Below are positions 9,570 to 19,871 of a DNA stretch of 64,000 nucleotides, piece after piece; the first letter of the stretch is position 1, and each line of letters opens with the position of its first letter. Position numbers and translations under genes: made by a program. Below the pieces are notes generated by a model. It searched no databases. It was not told where the DNA came from and saw only the letters and a program-made list of their open reading frames with translations. The stretch spans positions 7,390,001-7,454,000 of the forward strand of contig NZ_CP043930.1 in NCBI RefSeq assembly GCF_009720525.1, given 5' to 3'. This DNA comes from Gimesia benthica. GTDB lineage: Bacteria > Planctomycetota > Planctomycetia > Planctomycetales > Planctomycetaceae.

Positions 9570-12170
9570 TCAGTTCAGTTGCTCGCGGATGCGGTAGAGT
9601 TCTTCCAGAGCCGCCAGAGGGGTCATTTCATCTACATTCAGATCCCTGATTTCATCCAGTACCGGATGGGGGGCATTTCCAAACAGAGATAGCTGCTGAT
9701 GCATCGATTTCTTCTGTTTGCGGGGTGGAATTGTAGTCTGGCCACTGTCATCGAAGTGGTCTTTTTCCAGAGTAGCCAGGATCTGGTTGGCCCGTTGAAT
9801 GACCTGATCGGGGATGCCTGCCAGTCGCGCGACGTGGATCCCGTAGCTCTTGTTGGCTGATCCTTCGACAATTTTATGCAGGAAGACGATCTCGCCATCC
9901 TGTTCATGCACCGCCACATTCCAGTTACTGGCCTGCTTCAGTGTCTGTGTCAGCTCGGTCAGCTCATGGTAGTGGGTGGCGAACAGGGTCCGTGCTTTGA
10001 TCTGGTCGTGCAGAAATTCGGTCATGGACCAGGCTAGGGAAATCCCGTCGTAGGTACTCGTCCCTCGGCCGATCTCATCCAGGATGACCAGGCTTCGATC
10101 CGATGCGGAATTCAGAATACGCGCTGCCTCCGTCATTTCGACCATGAAGGTACTCTGGCCCTTGCTCAACTCATCACTGGCACCGACGCGGGCAAAAATA
10201 CGATCGGCAATTCCGATGCGTGCTTCACTGGCGGGGATGAACGAGCCGATTTGTGCCATGAGTGTCAACAGGGCTGCCTGACGGATATAAGTACTCTTAC
10301 CCGCCATGTTCGGTCCGGTGATAATCTGGACTCGTCCGTAAGGTTCGCCCAGCAGGACGTCGTTGGGAACAAATTCACCCGAGGGCTGCAGGCGATCCAG
10401 CACGGGGTGCCGACTCTCGCGGATGTCGAGTACGGGATCGGTGGTCATTTCAGGTCGCGTGTAACCGGCGTGTGTTGCCAGGTGCGCGAGACCGAACAGG
10501 ACGTCGATCTGGGCCAGTACTTCTGCAGTCCGCTGGGTACGAGTGGCTTCTTTCGCGACCTTCTCCCTAAGCGTGTCGAACATGGTCTGTTCGAGTTCAA
10601 TCGCCCGTTCTTCTGCTTTGAGTACTTTTTCTTCGTACTCTTTGAGTTCGGGAGTGATGTAGCGTTCCTGATTTTTCAATGTCTGTTTGCGGATGTAGTG
10701 TTCGGGGACTTTGTCCGCGTGGGCCGCTGAGACTTCCAGGTAATAGCCGAAGACTTTGTTGTAACCGACTTTGAGATGGGGAATGCCAACCCGCTCCGAT
10801 TCTTCATTCCGATAGCTGGCGATCCATTCCTTGCCCCCTTTAGAGAGCGAACGCAGTTCGTCCAGCTCATCGCTGAAGCCTGAGCGGATGACGCCCCCTT
10901 CGTTGAGTGTCAGAGGCGGGTCTTCGACGATCATGGTTTCAATCTCATTGCGGACTTCTGCACAGAGATCGATTCCCGCTTCGAGCGACTGCAGCAGTTC
11001 TGCTTTGCGTCCCGATAGTTTTGCTTTCAGTTTTGGCAGCAATGCCAGAGTCTGTGCCAGGAAGCTGAGGTCCCGGGCACTGGCACGTCCCGTAGCGATT
11101 CGTGCCGTCAGACGCTGCAGATCGTATGTTTTTGAAAGTTGTTCCCGCACATCATTGCAGAGCACCGGGTTTTGTGAGATCTCTTCAACAGAATCGTGGC
11201 GTTTCTGGATTTCATCCAGACTGGTGAGGGGGTTGGCAATCCAGTCGTTGAGCAGGCGGGCTCCCATGGAAGTCACGGTCTCGTCCAGGACGGAAATCAG
11301 ACTGCCTTCCCGTTTTCCTTCGCGGATCGTCCGGGTCAGTTCCAGGCTGCGGCGGGTTGCTTCGTCGATCAGCAGACGATCGCCCCGTTCGTACGGTTCG
11401 ATCTGGTTGATATGCGGAATGGCACTCCGCTGGGTTTCCTGAACGTATTCCAGCAGGGCGCCGGCAGCAGTGATGGCGGGCGTTCCCTGTTCCAGGTTGA
11501 AGCCTTCGAGGGTTTTGGTGCCGAAATGTGTGAGCAGGAGCTTTTCGCATTCCTCTTCTGCAAACGTCCAGGAAGGGCGTTCTGACAGCATCGTTTCCAG
11601 ATGTCCGATGGCGTTCTGAAGTGCTGTGTTCCCCTCGGCAAAGATGCACTCAGCAGGATGGATCCGCGCCAGTTCGTCGACCAGATGTTCTGCCGTCGTA
11701 TTGGACGTGAGGAAACGCCCCGTCGAAAGTTCCAGCCAGGCCAGGCCGATATCACTTTTGCCGAAATAGATACTGGCCAGAAAGTTATTTTCATGCGGGT
11801 CGAGCAGGGCGTCATCCGTTAGAGTTCCAGGTGTAATCACACGGGTGACTTCGCGCTTGACCATCCCTTTCGCTTTTTTGGGATCTTCTACCTGATCGCA
11901 AATGGCGGCCCGATAACCGGCATGAATCAGCTTATAGAGATAACTGTCCAGCGAGTGATGAGGGAACCCGGCCATGGGGATCGGGTTGCTGGAATTTTTA
12001 TCGCGACTGGTGAGTGTGATTCCCAGAATGCGGGCTGCGATTTCCGCGTCTTCGTAAAACAGCTCATAGAAGTCACCCATCCGAAACAATAACAGTGTTC
12101 CCGGATTCTGGTGTTTGACTTCCAGATACCGCTCCATCATCGGGGTCAGCTTCTTGCCTGTTTTTGCCAT
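9570..12170 (-). CDS. mutS: DNA mismatch repair protein MutS
   Basis: An 866-residue MutS, the usual length. It recognises mismatches and small loops and starts methyl- or nick-directed repair with MutL. The mismatch-binding Phe-x-Glu motif is present near the N-terminus (GDFYELF, F34-Y35-E36). The lever/clamp region follows. The C-terminal ABC-type ATPase has Walker [10 protein letters not shown] (about 618), Walker B ([17 protein letters not shown]) and the conserved [13 protein letters not shown]-terminal tail with LSLFG resembles a clamp-binding peptide. It lies 42 bases downstream of prs on the same strand, suggesting co-transcription. The start is the ATG at 12170. Confidence 0.98.
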   Translation of the reverse strand: MAKTGKKLTPMMERYLEVKHQNPGTLLLFRMGDFYELFYEDAEIAARILGITLTSRDKNSSNPIPMAGFPHHSLDSYLYKLIHAGYRAAICDQVEDPKKAKGMVKREVTRVITPGTLTDDALLDPHENNFLASIYFGKSDIGLAWLELSTGRFLTSNTTAEHLVDELARIHPAECIFAEGNTALQNAIGHLETMLSERPSWTFAEEECEKLLLTHFGTKTLEGFNLEQGTPAITAAGALLEYVQETQRSAIPHINQIEPYERGDRLLIDEATRRSLELTRTIREGKREGSLISVLDETVTSMGARLLNDWIANPLTSLDEIQKRHDSVEEISQNPVLCNDVREQLSKTYDLQRLTARIATGRASARDLSFLAQTLALLPKLKAKLSGRKAELLQSLEAGIDLCAEVRNEIETMIVEDPPLTLNEGGVIRSGFSDELDELRSLSKGGKEWIASYRNEESERVGIPHLKVGYNKVFGYYLEVSAAHADKVPEHYIRKQTLKNQERYITPELKEYEEKVLKAEERAIELEQTMFDTLREKVAKEATRTQRTAEVLAQIDVLFGLAHLATHAGYTRPEMTTDPVLDIRESRHPVLDRLQPSGEFVPNDVLLGEPYGRVQIITGPNMAGKSTYIRQAALLTLMAQIGSFIPASEARIGIADRIFARVGASDELSKGQSTFMVEMTEAARILNSASDRSLVILDEIGRGTSTYDGISLAWSMTEFLHDQIKARTLFATHYHELTELTQTLKQASNWNVAVHEQDGEIVFLHKIVEGSANKSYGIHVARLAGIPDQVIQRANQILATLEKDHFDDSGQTTIPPRKQKKSMHQQLSLFGNAPHPVLDEIRDLNVDEMTPLAALEELYRIREQLN

Positions 12171-12212
12171 GCGTCCTGATTTTCTCTGACAGTGAGCTAT
12201 TACAATTCGGGA

Positions 12213-13229
12213 TTACTTTTTCAGTCGCTTTTCCGGAAAAAGAGTGCTGACACTGGTTCGGTCATGAATGGACCGGATCGCGGCAGCAAAGGAATGGGCA
12301 ACTGAAATGATTTCAATGTTATCCGGCAGGGGATCGATCTGTGATTCAATGGTATTGGTCATAAACATCTTTTTCAAAGGACTCTGGCCAATTCGTTCGG
12401 CTGCTCCTCTGGATAAAACCCCATGCGTGACTGCGGCATAGATGTCTTTGGCACCTTTGTTTTTCAGCAGTTCGGCCATGCTGATCAGGGTGCGACCGGT
12501 GATCGTAAAGTCGTCGACCAGGATGACGTTTTTCCCTGCCACCTCACCGATGACTTCCAGCATCTCGACGGTTTCGGAGTGATCTTTACGCATCTTGTTA
12601 CCGATGACCACCGGTGCTCCCAGCAGCTTCGCAAAATCAGAGGCTTCCTTGGCGAATCCAACATCGGGACTGCAGACGACCAGATCCTCAATTTTGAGTT
12701 TGCGGATGTGATCGCTGATGACATGTCGTCCGTACAGATGATCGACGGGGACACTGAAGAATCCCTGGATCTGGGGACTGTGCAGATCCATGGTCAGGAC
12801 GCGGTCGGCACCCGCCACTTCGATGGCGTCTGCACAGACTCGCGCTCGGATGGATACGCGGGGTTCGTCTTTCTTATCGCCCTTGGCATAACTGAAGAAG
12901 GGGATGACGGCTGTGATCTGCTGGGCACTGGCCCGTTTGAGGGCATCAATCCAGAACAGAAGTTCAACGAAGTTGTCATTAACCGGGGAATGGACACCCT
13001 GGATGATGTAGGCATCGCGGCCTCGGACATTCTCGAGGATCCGGACAAAAATATTACCCTCGCTGAACTTGTGCGCTTCACAGGGTGTCAGCCGAATGCC
13101 TAACTCATCAGCGATTGCTTTTGCGAGCAGCGGGTTGCCGGAACCGGCCATGATGGTCAGGTCGCCTTGGGGAGGTTGGAAAGACTGGACGCGGGGCCCT
13201 CTGGATAATGGGTTGGGAGATTGTGACAT
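12213..13229 (-). CDS. prs: Ribose-phosphate pyrophosphokinase (PRPP synthetase)
   Basis: Makes PRPP from ribose 5-phosphate and ATP for nucleotide, His and Trp synthesis. From the ATG at 13229 it is 338 residues; an upstream TTG in frame (13244) is less likely. Class I features: N-terminal LTIMAGSGNPLLAKAIADEL, the catalytic flexible-loop region FFSYAKGDKKDEPRVSIRAR, DLHSPQIQGFF, and the PRPP loop VILVDDFTITGRT. No strong ribosome binding site is visible before the start. It lies upstream of mutS and divergent from serC. Confidence 0.96.
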   Translation of the reverse strand: MSQSPNPLSRGPRVQSFQPPQGDLTIMAGSGNPLLAKAIADELGIRLTPCEAHKFSEGNIFVRILENVRGRDAYIIQGVHSPVNDNFVELLFWIDALKRASAQQITAVIPFFSYAKGDKKDEPRVSIRARVCADAIEVAGADRVLTMDLHSPQIQGFFSVPVDHLYGRHVISDHIRKLKIEDLVVCSPDVGFAKEASDFAKLLGAPVVIGNKMRKDHSETVEMLEVIGEVAGKNVILVDDFTITGRTLISMAELLKNKGAKDIYAAVTHGVLSRGAAERIGQSPLKKMFMTNTIESQIDPLPDNIEIISVAHSFAAAIRSIHDRTSVSTLFPEKRLKK

Positions 13230-13493
13230 TAAATAATAGATCAATCAAACGGGGCAATTACTCGCCTGAAACGCGACTATTCCCGGGAATTCTTGAATAT
13301 TTGGCTTCGCTCCATTCACGAAGAAATGCAGACTCCATAATATCGATGCTGAATGGCAAAACAAGCGAACGCCTGCCATTATCCTCAAGGATGGTTCCAA
13401 GAGTGAGAGTTTCGTCGGTAATATTGACACCACACTGGTTACTCAGGGTGAAACCTCCGAATTTTGCCCGCAAACGATGTTGAGATATCTAAA

Positions 13494-14579
13494 ATGACAG
13501 AAAGAATTTACAACTTTTCTGCGGGACCTGCAGCGCTCCCGTTACCCGTTCTCGAACAGGCTCAGAAAGATTTGATCTCTCTGGGCGATACCGGTATCGG
13601 AATTCTGGAGCACTCCCATCGCAGTAAAGCCTTCCTGGCGGTATATGAAGCTGCTGAAGCTCTTTGCCGTGAACTGGCAGGGGTGCCCGAAAATTATAAA
13701 GTCCTGTTCGTCCAGGGGGGCGCTTCGACCCAGTTCTTCACGATTCCCATGAACCTGCTCTCCAAGGATCAGACTGCTGACTACCTTGTGACCGGTTCCT
13801 GGTCGAAAAAAGCGGTTAAAGAAGCCAAGATGTTTGGTAATGTGAATGTCGCCTGCAGCAGTGAAGATCAGAACTTCTCTTACATCCCGGAAGAAGTCAA
13901 CTACAGTGAAAAGCCGGCTTATGTGCACTTCACTTCGAACAACACCATCTACGGAACCGAATTCGCCAGTGAGCCTGAAGTTCCCGGCGATACGCCGCTG
14001 ATTTGCGATGCCAGCAGCGATATCTTTTCCCGTCCGCTGGATATCAGCAAATACGGAATCGTCTATGCCGGTGCTCAGAAAAACCTGGGACCCAGCGGTG
14101 TGACGCTTGTGATCATTCGCGATGATCTGATCGAGCAGGGCCCCAGTGACATTCCTACCATGCTGCAGTATCGGACCCATTCTGAAGCTGGTTCGATGTA
14201 TAATACTCCGCCGACTTTCGGGATTTATATTCTGGGGCAGGTTCTGCAATGGCTGAAAGACCAGGGCGGATTGTCAGTCATGCAGGAGAAGAACCAGGCG
14301 AAAGCCGGTAAGCTGTATGATTACCTGGATCAGAGTAAGCTGTTCAAGCCGACTGCGGCGAAGAAAGACCGTTCGCTGATGAACGTCACTTTCGTAACCG
14401 GCGATGCCGACCTGGATGCGAAATTCATCGCCCAGGCGACCGCAGCAGGTCTGGATGGTCTGAAAGGACACCGTAGTGTCGGCGGCATGCGTGCCAGCAT
14501 TTATAATGCATTCCCGGAAGCGGGCGTCGACAAGTTAATTGAAACCATGAGTCAGTTCGAACAGGAAAATGCCTCTTGA
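13494..14579 (+). CDS. serC: Phosphoserine aminotransferase
   Basis: PLP-dependent transfer of an amino group from glutamate to 3-phosphohydroxypyruvate (serine pathway), possibly also used in pyridoxal phosphate synthesis. It is 361 residues, typical for SerC. The N-terminal [11 protein letters not shown] is diagnostic, and the PLP lysine lies in [12 protein letters not shown]. The C-terminal part has [18 protein letters not shown], the phosphate-binding end. The ATG at 13494 is preferred over an upstream in-frame start at 13464 because the family begins directly before YNFSAGP. The stop overlaps the TTG start of the next gene. Confidence 0.97.
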   Translation: MTERIYNFSAGPAALPLPVLEQAQKDLISLGDTGIGILEHSHRSKAFLAVYEAAEALCRELAGVPENYKVLFVQGGASTQFFTIPMNLLSKDQTADYLVTGSWSKKAVKEAKMFGNVNVACSSEDQNFSYIPEEVNYSEKPAYVHFTSNNTIYGTEFASEPEVPGDTPLICDASSDIFSRPLDISKYGIVYAGAQKNLGPSGVTLVIIRDDLIEQGPSDIPTMLQYRTHSEAGSMYNTPPTFGIYILGQVLQWLKDQGGLSVMQEKNQAKAGKLYDYLDQSKLFKPTAAKKDRSLMNVTFVTGDADLDAKFIAQATAAGLDGLKGHRSVGGMRASIYNAFPEAGVDKLIETMSQFEQENAS

Positions 14580-15334
14580 ATCAACCCCAGGACGATAAAG
14601 CACATGCGGATATAGGGCTGGTCTGTGCTCTGCCGATGGAGGTCCAGCCGTTTCTGGACCGCTGCGAGCACCTCAAAAAGTACACCGGCGGTTCGTATGT
14701 GTTTCGGGGTGGTTTTCTGGATCGAATCAAAGTTGCTGTGGTGCAGACGGGAGTGGGCTTTGCCCGCGCCCGGGCTGCGACCCAGGCGTTGATCGACGCA
14801 CACTCTCCACCATGGGTTCTTTCCATTGGTTTCTCGGGGGCACTGCGATCCGGGATGCGAGTGGGGGATATCGTGGTCGCGACGTCGATCTGTGATCTAC
14901 ATGGACAGGAGCTGACGAATGACGTCCATTTTCCGGAAGATCCGGAGAACGGGCTCTATGTTGGCCGGATTCTCAATGCTGATGAAATCGTCCGGACCGT
15001 CGAGGAGAAACAGAAACTGGCCGCGGAGTATGACGCGCTGGCCGTCGATCTGGAAAGCCTTGCGGTGGCCCAAGTCTGTCACGCTCAACAACGGGGATTC
15101 ATGGCGATCCGGGTGATCAGCGATGACTGCTCAACAGACTTGCCCAAAGAAGTGCTCTCAATTTTAGGGGAGACGGGGGCCGTGCGTGCGGGCGCTGCAC
15201 TGGGAGCGGTCTTCAAGCGTCCGGAAAGTATCAAAGAGATGTGGAAGATGCGGGGCGATGCGTCCCGCGCTGCCACTCGCCTGGCCAGCTTTCTGGAAGG
15301 AGTGGTTGTGCAACTCTACGATGCCCGGCATTAG
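14576..15334 (+). CDS. Phosphorylase/nucleosidase family protein (MTA/SAH nucleosidase-like)
   Basis: A 252-residue protein of the PNP_UDP_1 superfamily, which cleaves the N-glycosidic bond of nucleosides. The family start [14 protein letters not shown], then [37 protein letters not shown] and the acidic [11 protein letters not shown] (substrate-binding Met/Glu region) are visible. MTA/SAH nucleosidase, futalosine hydrolase and hopanoid-associated HpnG-like enzymes share this fold, so the substrate is open. Translation probably starts at the TTG at 14576, which overlaps the serC stop (TTGA) and implies coupling. It converges with the next gene, the two stops overlapping by 4 bases. Confidence 0.85.
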   Translation: MNQPQDDKAHADIGLVCALPMEVQPFLDRCEHLKKYTGGSYVFRGGFLDRIKVAVVQTGVGFARARAATQALIDAHSPPWVLSIGFSGALRSGMRVGDIVVATSICDLHGQELTNDVHFPEDPENGLYVGRILNADEIVRTVEEKQKLAAEYDALAVDLESLAVAQVCHAQQRGFMAIRVISDDCSTDLPKEVLSILGETGAVRAGAALGAVFKRPESIKEMWKMRGDASRAATRLASFLEGVVVQLYDARH

Positions 15335-16235
15335 TAATCAACGATGGTCTCGCCGCCGACGGGCGTGCTCAGTGCTTTGAGAATGGCAGGGTCGATATTG
15401 CGATCGACAAACAATACTCGACCATCGCAGAACAGCACATGATTTCCTCCCCGGGAAAGCGATTTCTTCCCTGGTCCAATGACTGCGGAGGGGACTGTTA
15501 ATGAGCTGGGGTCTCCCCAGGGTTTGAATCCTTCTCCGAGTTCGACGGCCATGATGGTATTTGACGATCCATCCGTGATGGATTCCCGTATTTTCATGCC
15601 TTGATTCTGTTTCAGAACTAATTTGTCGCCTGCAAAGTGAGAGAGCGAATAATCTGCCCGGGATCGGGGCTGGCTGGTGTTTGGGCTCAGGTAGACGGAG
15701 ATTTCGTGTTGGAACGGGGGCGGTTTTCCGGAGCGTCCCACGACTTCTGGAAGTCAATCTGTTTGAAAACAGACTCGTGGTCGAGATAGGGAAGAATCAA
15801 AGCCTGCCAACTCTGGAAGGGATGATCTTTGCTGTCTGAGAGGGCGCCTGGAGGAAATGTGGTATTCTGCTCATGGTATATGTGTAGAGCCAGACCGATC
15901 TGCTTCAGATGATTCTTGGTAACAGACCGCCGCCGACCGCTGGACCTGAAGAACTGCATGTCGAGCAGAGGGATCAGGATGGCAACAGCGATTAACAGAA
16001 CTAGAACCAGATTGACTGGATCAAATCTGCGGCGGGCAATTATCGGAGATGATACATTTTCATGGGGGCGAGAAAACTGTTCCGGTAAACTGTCTGCAGA
16101 CTGAAATTGCCGGTCTGTCCCCTGCCGGATCAGATCTGTTTTTGTGATTTTTCCTGTTGTCAGGAGATCTTCCAGTTCCTGATCTGAATACGGTCCCGTG
16201 ATTTGCTCGTTACGTTTCAGGTACCAGTCAGCCAT
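15331..16235 (-). CDS. GYF_2/DUF1559 protein, apparently frameshifted
   Basis: N-terminal GYF_2-like domain (WYLKRNEQITGPYSDQELED), a membrane segment (NLVLVLLIAVAILIPLL), then the DUF1559 pattern NHLKQIGLALHIYHEQNTTFPPG. The first frame ends after SWDAPENR. The next frame picks up PPFQHEISVYLSPN and runs through the C-terminal block GGNHVLFCDGRVLF to [13 protein letters not shown]. One extra base in the C5 run of the coding strand (G5 on the plus strand, 15716-15720) would rejoin them into a protein of about 300 residues, like its neighbours. Last gene of a five-gene minus-strand paralogue array. Start at the ATG 16235, preceded by AAGAG. Function of DUF1559 proteins is not established. Confidence 0.85.
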
Positions 16236-16254
16236 GGAACTCTTTCAGTATGAA

Positions 16255-17181
16255 TTAGAACTCTCCCACGATTTCGCCACCAGCAGGGGTACTCAACGCT
16301 TCCAGAACACCGGGGTCAATGTTTTCTGAGACGAAGCGCACAGATCCGTCTCCCAGCATGACGTGGCTGCCGCCGCGGAACGCGGATTTCGCACCTGAGC
16401 CAATATAGTCGACGGGATTCCCAAAATTCGTGGGATCTCCCCAGGCTTTGAAATTATCTCCCGCTTCAAATGCGAGTATGGTATTCGAAGTACCATCTGT
16501 GATGTTCCGGATCCGCAGGTGGCTGTTTTCGTTTAACGCTTGCTCATTGGCCATATAATGTGACAATGCCAGACCGGCGGGAGTATATTTATCCTCGATC
16601 TGTGGGTTCAGGTAGACAGGTAGTTCCAGCTGAAACAGAGTCTGATTTTGTGGGGCAAACCAGGGCTCATTAAAATCGACTCGATTGTAGAGCGGTGCGT
16701 TGTCTACGAAAGGCAGAATATAGGTCTGCCAGCTGTGGTAGGGAGTACCATCGGTGCGGGCAGTTCCTCCTGGTGGAAATACTCTGTGGGTATCGTGGTA
16801 ATTGTGCATGCCAATTGCGATCATCTTCAGGTTATTTTTTGAGTGTGATCGGCGGGCGGCGTCACGTGCCGACAGGATGGCTGGCAGCAGTAATGCCATC
16901 AGGACGAGCACAATCAGAATTCCACCTCCCCCCAGCACGGCGATGATAAAAAGCGTTGATTTCTTATTTTTTGTTGCTGGCTCGCGGGAGGAGGAAACCG
17001 TTTCAAAATCCTCGTCCGGTAACAGACCGGGAATCTGGTGTGCCTCAATGAACGAGCCGTCTTCTCCCTTGCGGATGAGGTCTGTGTCTTTGATGCGTCC
17101 CTCTGTAGCCAGTTCCTTGAGACGCTGCTGAGTCAGAGGGCCAGCGATTTCAGAGCCTCGTTTCACGTACCAGTTTGCCAT
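16255..17181 (-). CDS. GYF_2 domain plus DUF1559 membrane protein
   Basis: A 308-residue protein. Starting at the ATG 17181 (GGAG eight bases upstream) gives the conserved MANWYVKRGSEIAGPLTQ opening; an upstream in-frame start at 17328 would add unrelated sequence. Order: GYF_2-like domain (1-60), linker, one membrane segment (about 75-105, Gly/Leu/Val-rich), then DUF1559 with ARDAARRSHSKNNLKMIAIG, HNYHDTHRVFPPGG and the C-terminal GGSHVMLGDGSVRF. The ARxAARR plus NNLK arrangement after a hydrophobic helix resembles pseudopilin-like DUF1559 proteins, but the helix is internal and not preceded by a prepilin cleavage site. Likely a membrane protein with a cytoplasmic GYF domain and an exported DUF1559 domain. 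Confidence 0.9.
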   Translation of the reverse strand: MANWYVKRGSEIAGPLTQQRLKELATEGRIKDTDLIRKGEDGSFIEAHQIPGLLPDEDFETVSSSREPATKNKKSTLFIIAVLGGGGILIVLVLMALLLPAILSARDAARRSHSKNNLKMIAIGMHNYHDTHRVFPPGGTARTDGTPYHSWQTYILPFVDNAPLYNRVDFNEPWFAPQNQTLFQLELPVYLNPQIEDKYTPAGLALSHYMANEQALNENSHLRIRNITDGTSNTILAFEAGDNFKAWGDPTNFGNPVDYIGSGAKSAFRGGSHVMLGDGSVRFVSENIDPGVLEALSTPAGGEIVGEF

Positions 17182-17302
17182 CCTGCTTAACTCCTTCGGG
17201 AAATGATCTTGATATTCGTTCAGCATACCCGGCTGTTGATCTGGGGTACAGAGGGATAGGCAATACTTTGAATATTTATTGCTTTTGATGATGAAGAAAA
17301 GA

Positions 17303-18178
17303 TTAGAAATCACCAGTCGAATCGGCACTGGAGGGGGTGCTCAACGCTTTGAGAATGGCCGGATCGATGTCTTTCGAAATTAAGCGTACGGATCCATCAC
17401 ACATCAGAGCCTGATTTCCATCGGCGAATGAGGAAACTTTGTCCGGTCCGATAATCTTCTGCGGATCTTCCAGGGAAGTCGGGTCTCCCCAGGCCTGAAA
17501 GTCATTACCGCGTTCCACGGCCAGAATGGTATATTGCGGTCCGTCTGAGATACTTTCATACGTTCTGGGAAAGTCGTCTCTGAGCAGTAGACGATTGCCG
17601 ACATAATGCGACAAAGCCAGTCCATCCGGTGTGACTTTTTCTGTGATCAGCGGATTTAGATAAAGGGGAACCTGTTTCTGAAAGAGATTATAGTTAACGG
17701 GATGTGTCCAGCGCATCTTTAGATTTATCTTTGAGTACAATTCTGCTTCACCTAAAAAGGGGAGAATTGCAGTCTGCCAGCCATGATAGGGATGAACCGA
17801 TTCCTTAAACAGGGCGTGTGGTGGGTACCGGTATCGATCTTTGTAGTAATCGATGACTGCACGGTTGATGTGTCTCAGATTTTTCTTGGAATCAGACCGG
17901 TTGGTGGCGACCACCATTCTGTCCAGAAAGAAGGTGGGGGCTTCCGGTTGAGTACGTGTGGAGACCACGTTAGCGGGTGAGACTTTGTGGGTGTCATCCT
18001 GCTGAGTTGATCCATTTTGTTTCATCAACGGAACATCCAGAATATCCTGGAACAGAAACAACAACAGCAAGATGGAAAACAGACATCCGCCCAGTATGGT
18101 CATCAGGCTTCGGTGCGAGGGGGTGAACTGATTTGTCGATTGGACAGTTCCTGAATTATGATCGGGCTGTGAATTCAT
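17303..18178 (-). CDS. DUF1559 membrane protein without GYF domain
   Basis: A 291-residue paralogue in the same array. It starts at the ATG 18178 and replaces the GYF domain by a hydrophilic stretch of about 25 residues before a strong membrane segment (LMTILGGCLFSILLLLFLFQDIL). The DUF1559 part is recognisable: SKKNLRHINRAVIDYYKDRYRYPP, HPYHGWQTAILPFLGEAELY, DGLALSHYVGNRLLL, and a degenerate C-terminal block (ADGNQALMCDGSVRLIS). The core motifs are more diverged than in its neighbours (PPHAL replaces PPGG). Confidence 0.85.
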   Translation of the reverse strand: MNSQPDHNSGTVQSTNQFTPSHRSLMTILGGCLFSILLLLFLFQDILDVPLMKQNGSTQQDDTHKVSPANVVSTRTQPEAPTFFLDRMVVATNRSDSKKNLRHINRAVIDYYKDRYRYPPHALFKESVHPYHGWQTAILPFLGEAELYSKINLKMRWTHPVNYNLFQKQVPLYLNPLITEKVTPDGLALSHYVGNRLLLRDDFPRTYESISDGPQYTILAVERGNDFQAWGDPTSLEDPQKIIGPDKVSSFADGNQALMCDGSVRLISKDIDPAILKALSTPSSADSTGDF

Positions 18179-18298
18179 AATGAAATATCTCACTCTGCAT
18201 TTTAAATGCTGGTCATACAATAGATTTAAAGCTCACAAAGAGCTGATCTGAAACCTGGTTAAGAGGCAGGCTTCAACGTCGCATAGGCTCAGTAGAAA

Positions 18299-18658
18299 CT
18301 AAAACAGGTTCACGAGAGCCTGGATGAGGGGAATCAGCAGCAGGCTGCCCATAAAGATGGAACCACAGATAATTACGATCCATTCTTTCTGCTCGATCGT
18401 CAGCAGCGGGCTGGATTCGAGATCCAGATCGTGCACCCGCTCTTTTGATTTCCTGCCTCGGGAACGAGACGGAACACTGGACTTCTTGAGGGTTGGCAAC
18501 AGTCCGGGGATCTCGCGTGCCTGGATTCCCGTGCCTGACATTCCCTCGCGAATCTGGTCCCGGGGAGAGATTTTTCCCTGCGATGCGAGTTCTTTCAGCG
18601 CACCTCGCGTGAAAGGGCCTGTGATTTCAGAGGCTTGTTCGAGGTATAAGTTAGACAT
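18299..18658 (-). CDS. Short GYF_2-domain membrane protein
   Basis: A 119-residue protein with the GYF_2-like opening (EITGPFTRGALKELASQGKISPRDQIREG, read in two parts), a basic linker (SRSRGRKSKER) and a C-terminal membrane segment (WIVIICGSIFMGSLLLIPLI). It has the same domain start and the same IPGLLP end as the neighbouring GYF-DUF1559 proteins but stops where DUF1559 would begin. It therefore looks like a paralogue reduced to GYF domain plus anchor. Partner and role are unknown. Confidence 0.8.
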   Translation of the reverse strand: MSNLYLEQASEITGPFTRGALKELASQGKISPRDQIREGMSGTGIQAREIPGLLPTLKKSSVPSRSRGRKSKERVHDLDLESSPLLTIEQKEWIVIICGSIFMGSLLLIPLIQALVNLF

Positions 18659-18719
18659 GAGGCACTACAGTTTCCGAGTTTCGGAGCAGGAGAGATGGAT
18701 CTGGAATGGAAAGGCTGGT

Positions 18720-19667
18720 TCAATAGTCCCAGATCCGTTCATTTCCATCGGGAGTACTTAAACTTCGTAAGATTTCAGGATCAGTATTTTCTGAAATGAA
18801 ACGCACGCTTCCATCAAGCATGAGAACATTGGTGCCTCCCTTAAAAGATTTTTTCTGTCCGGGGCCGAGTATCTCATGGGGTTTAGCAATGTTGCCTGGA
18901 TCCCCCCACGCTTTGAAGTTTTCACCAGCTTCCAGAGCCATGATGGTGTTGGCTGCACTGTCGGTAACATCACGAAATCTGAGGGGAGTATTTTTCTTTA
19001 ATAACAGTTCATTGCCAACATAATGCGATAGTCCCAGGCCGTCTGGAGTCGCTGTTTCTGATATGGCAGGATTCAGGTACTGACTAATCTGGTATCGAAA
19101 TACTTGCTGGTTCTGTGGAGAAGACCATGGTTGATCTTGATCAATCTGATCGTATAACCGTGATTGTTCCAGGCCAAGTTCAGGTAAAATTGCTGTTTGC
19201 CAGCTGTGCATGGGGGTGCCATCATCCCTGAATGTTCCTCCTCGAGGAAAATGTCTGAATCTATCGTGATAGTTATGGATTGCCAGCCCCATCTGTCGCA
19301 AGCGATTATAAGAGGTCTCACGCAGCGCGGCCTGATGCGATCTGTTCCAGGCTTCGTAAAGGATGAATAAGAAAGAAACCCCTGCTAAAAATCCGATGCA
19401 GAGCAGGATTGGCAGGCTGGAATGTTTTTTCTTCCGGGCGGGTGGAGTATTCGCTGGGGAAGATGGTACCTGAGGTGTGGGAGGGCGCTCTGACTCAGGA
19501 TCAGGTAATAATCCCGGAATCTGACCTGCAGGAAAGAAATCGCCTTGCTCCCCTTTCCGTATCAGGTCTGTTTCCTCTATTTTTCCCTGGGCGGCGAGTT
19601 CTTTAATCCGGTCTTGAGTTAAGGGGCCAGCTGTCTCTGATCCTCGTTTGACATACCAGTTGGCCAT
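18720..19667 (-). CDS. GYF_2 domain plus DUF1559 membrane protein
   Basis: A 315-residue protein and the first gene of the minus-strand array. GAGGAG at good spacing precedes the ATG at 19667. GYF_2-like domain with WYVKRGSETAGPLTQDRIKE, a Pro-rich linker (RPPTPQVPSSPANTPP), a membrane segment (LPILLCIGFLAGVSFLFILY), and DUF1559 with NRLRQMGLAIHNYHDRFRHF, PRGGTFRDDGTPMHSWQTAIL and GGTNVLMLDGSVRF. The GYF part is very close to that of the 16255-17181 gene, supporting tandem duplication. Confidence 0.9.
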   Translation of the reverse strand: MANWYVKRGSETAGPLTQDRIKELAAQGKIEETDLIRKGEQGDFFPAGQIPGLLPDPESERPPTPQVPSSPANTPPARKKKHSSLPILLCIGFLAGVSFLFILYEAWNRSHQAALRETSYNRLRQMGLAIHNYHDRFRHFPRGGTFRDDGTPMHSWQTAILPELGLEQSRLYDQIDQDQPWSSPQNQQVFRYQISQYLNPAISETATPDGLGLSHYVGNELLLKKNTPLRFRDVTDSAANTIMALEAGENFKAWGDPGNIAKPHEILGPGQKKSFKGGTNVLMLDGSVRFISENTDPEILRSLSTPDGNERIWDY

Positions 19668-19871
19668 GGGGCTTCTCCTCAGACAAGATTAATACTAAGT
19701 GAATACTTGAGTATACACATGTGACTGTGTGGGGTACAGTGTGATAGGTCAAAAGTCTGTATCTTGTTCCAGATAACAGAAGTATCATGAATGAGGTTTG
19801 CCCATGAAACTGTTAGTATGCATTTACATATCAAACCGCTCCCGGAAAACTCCAGACAAGGAGAGAACTGA

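Noticed and set aside
13258-13473. 71-codon minus-strand frame in the prs/serC gap
   Set aside because: Composition is acceptable but it would start with TTG without a ribosome site and lies where the promoters of prs and serC are needed; not excluded entirely.
16255-19667. DUF1559 proteins as type IV pilins
   Set aside because: The hydrophobic helix is internal behind a GYF domain or hydrophilic stretch and lacks a prepilin peptidase cleavage site with Gly and the +5 Glu.
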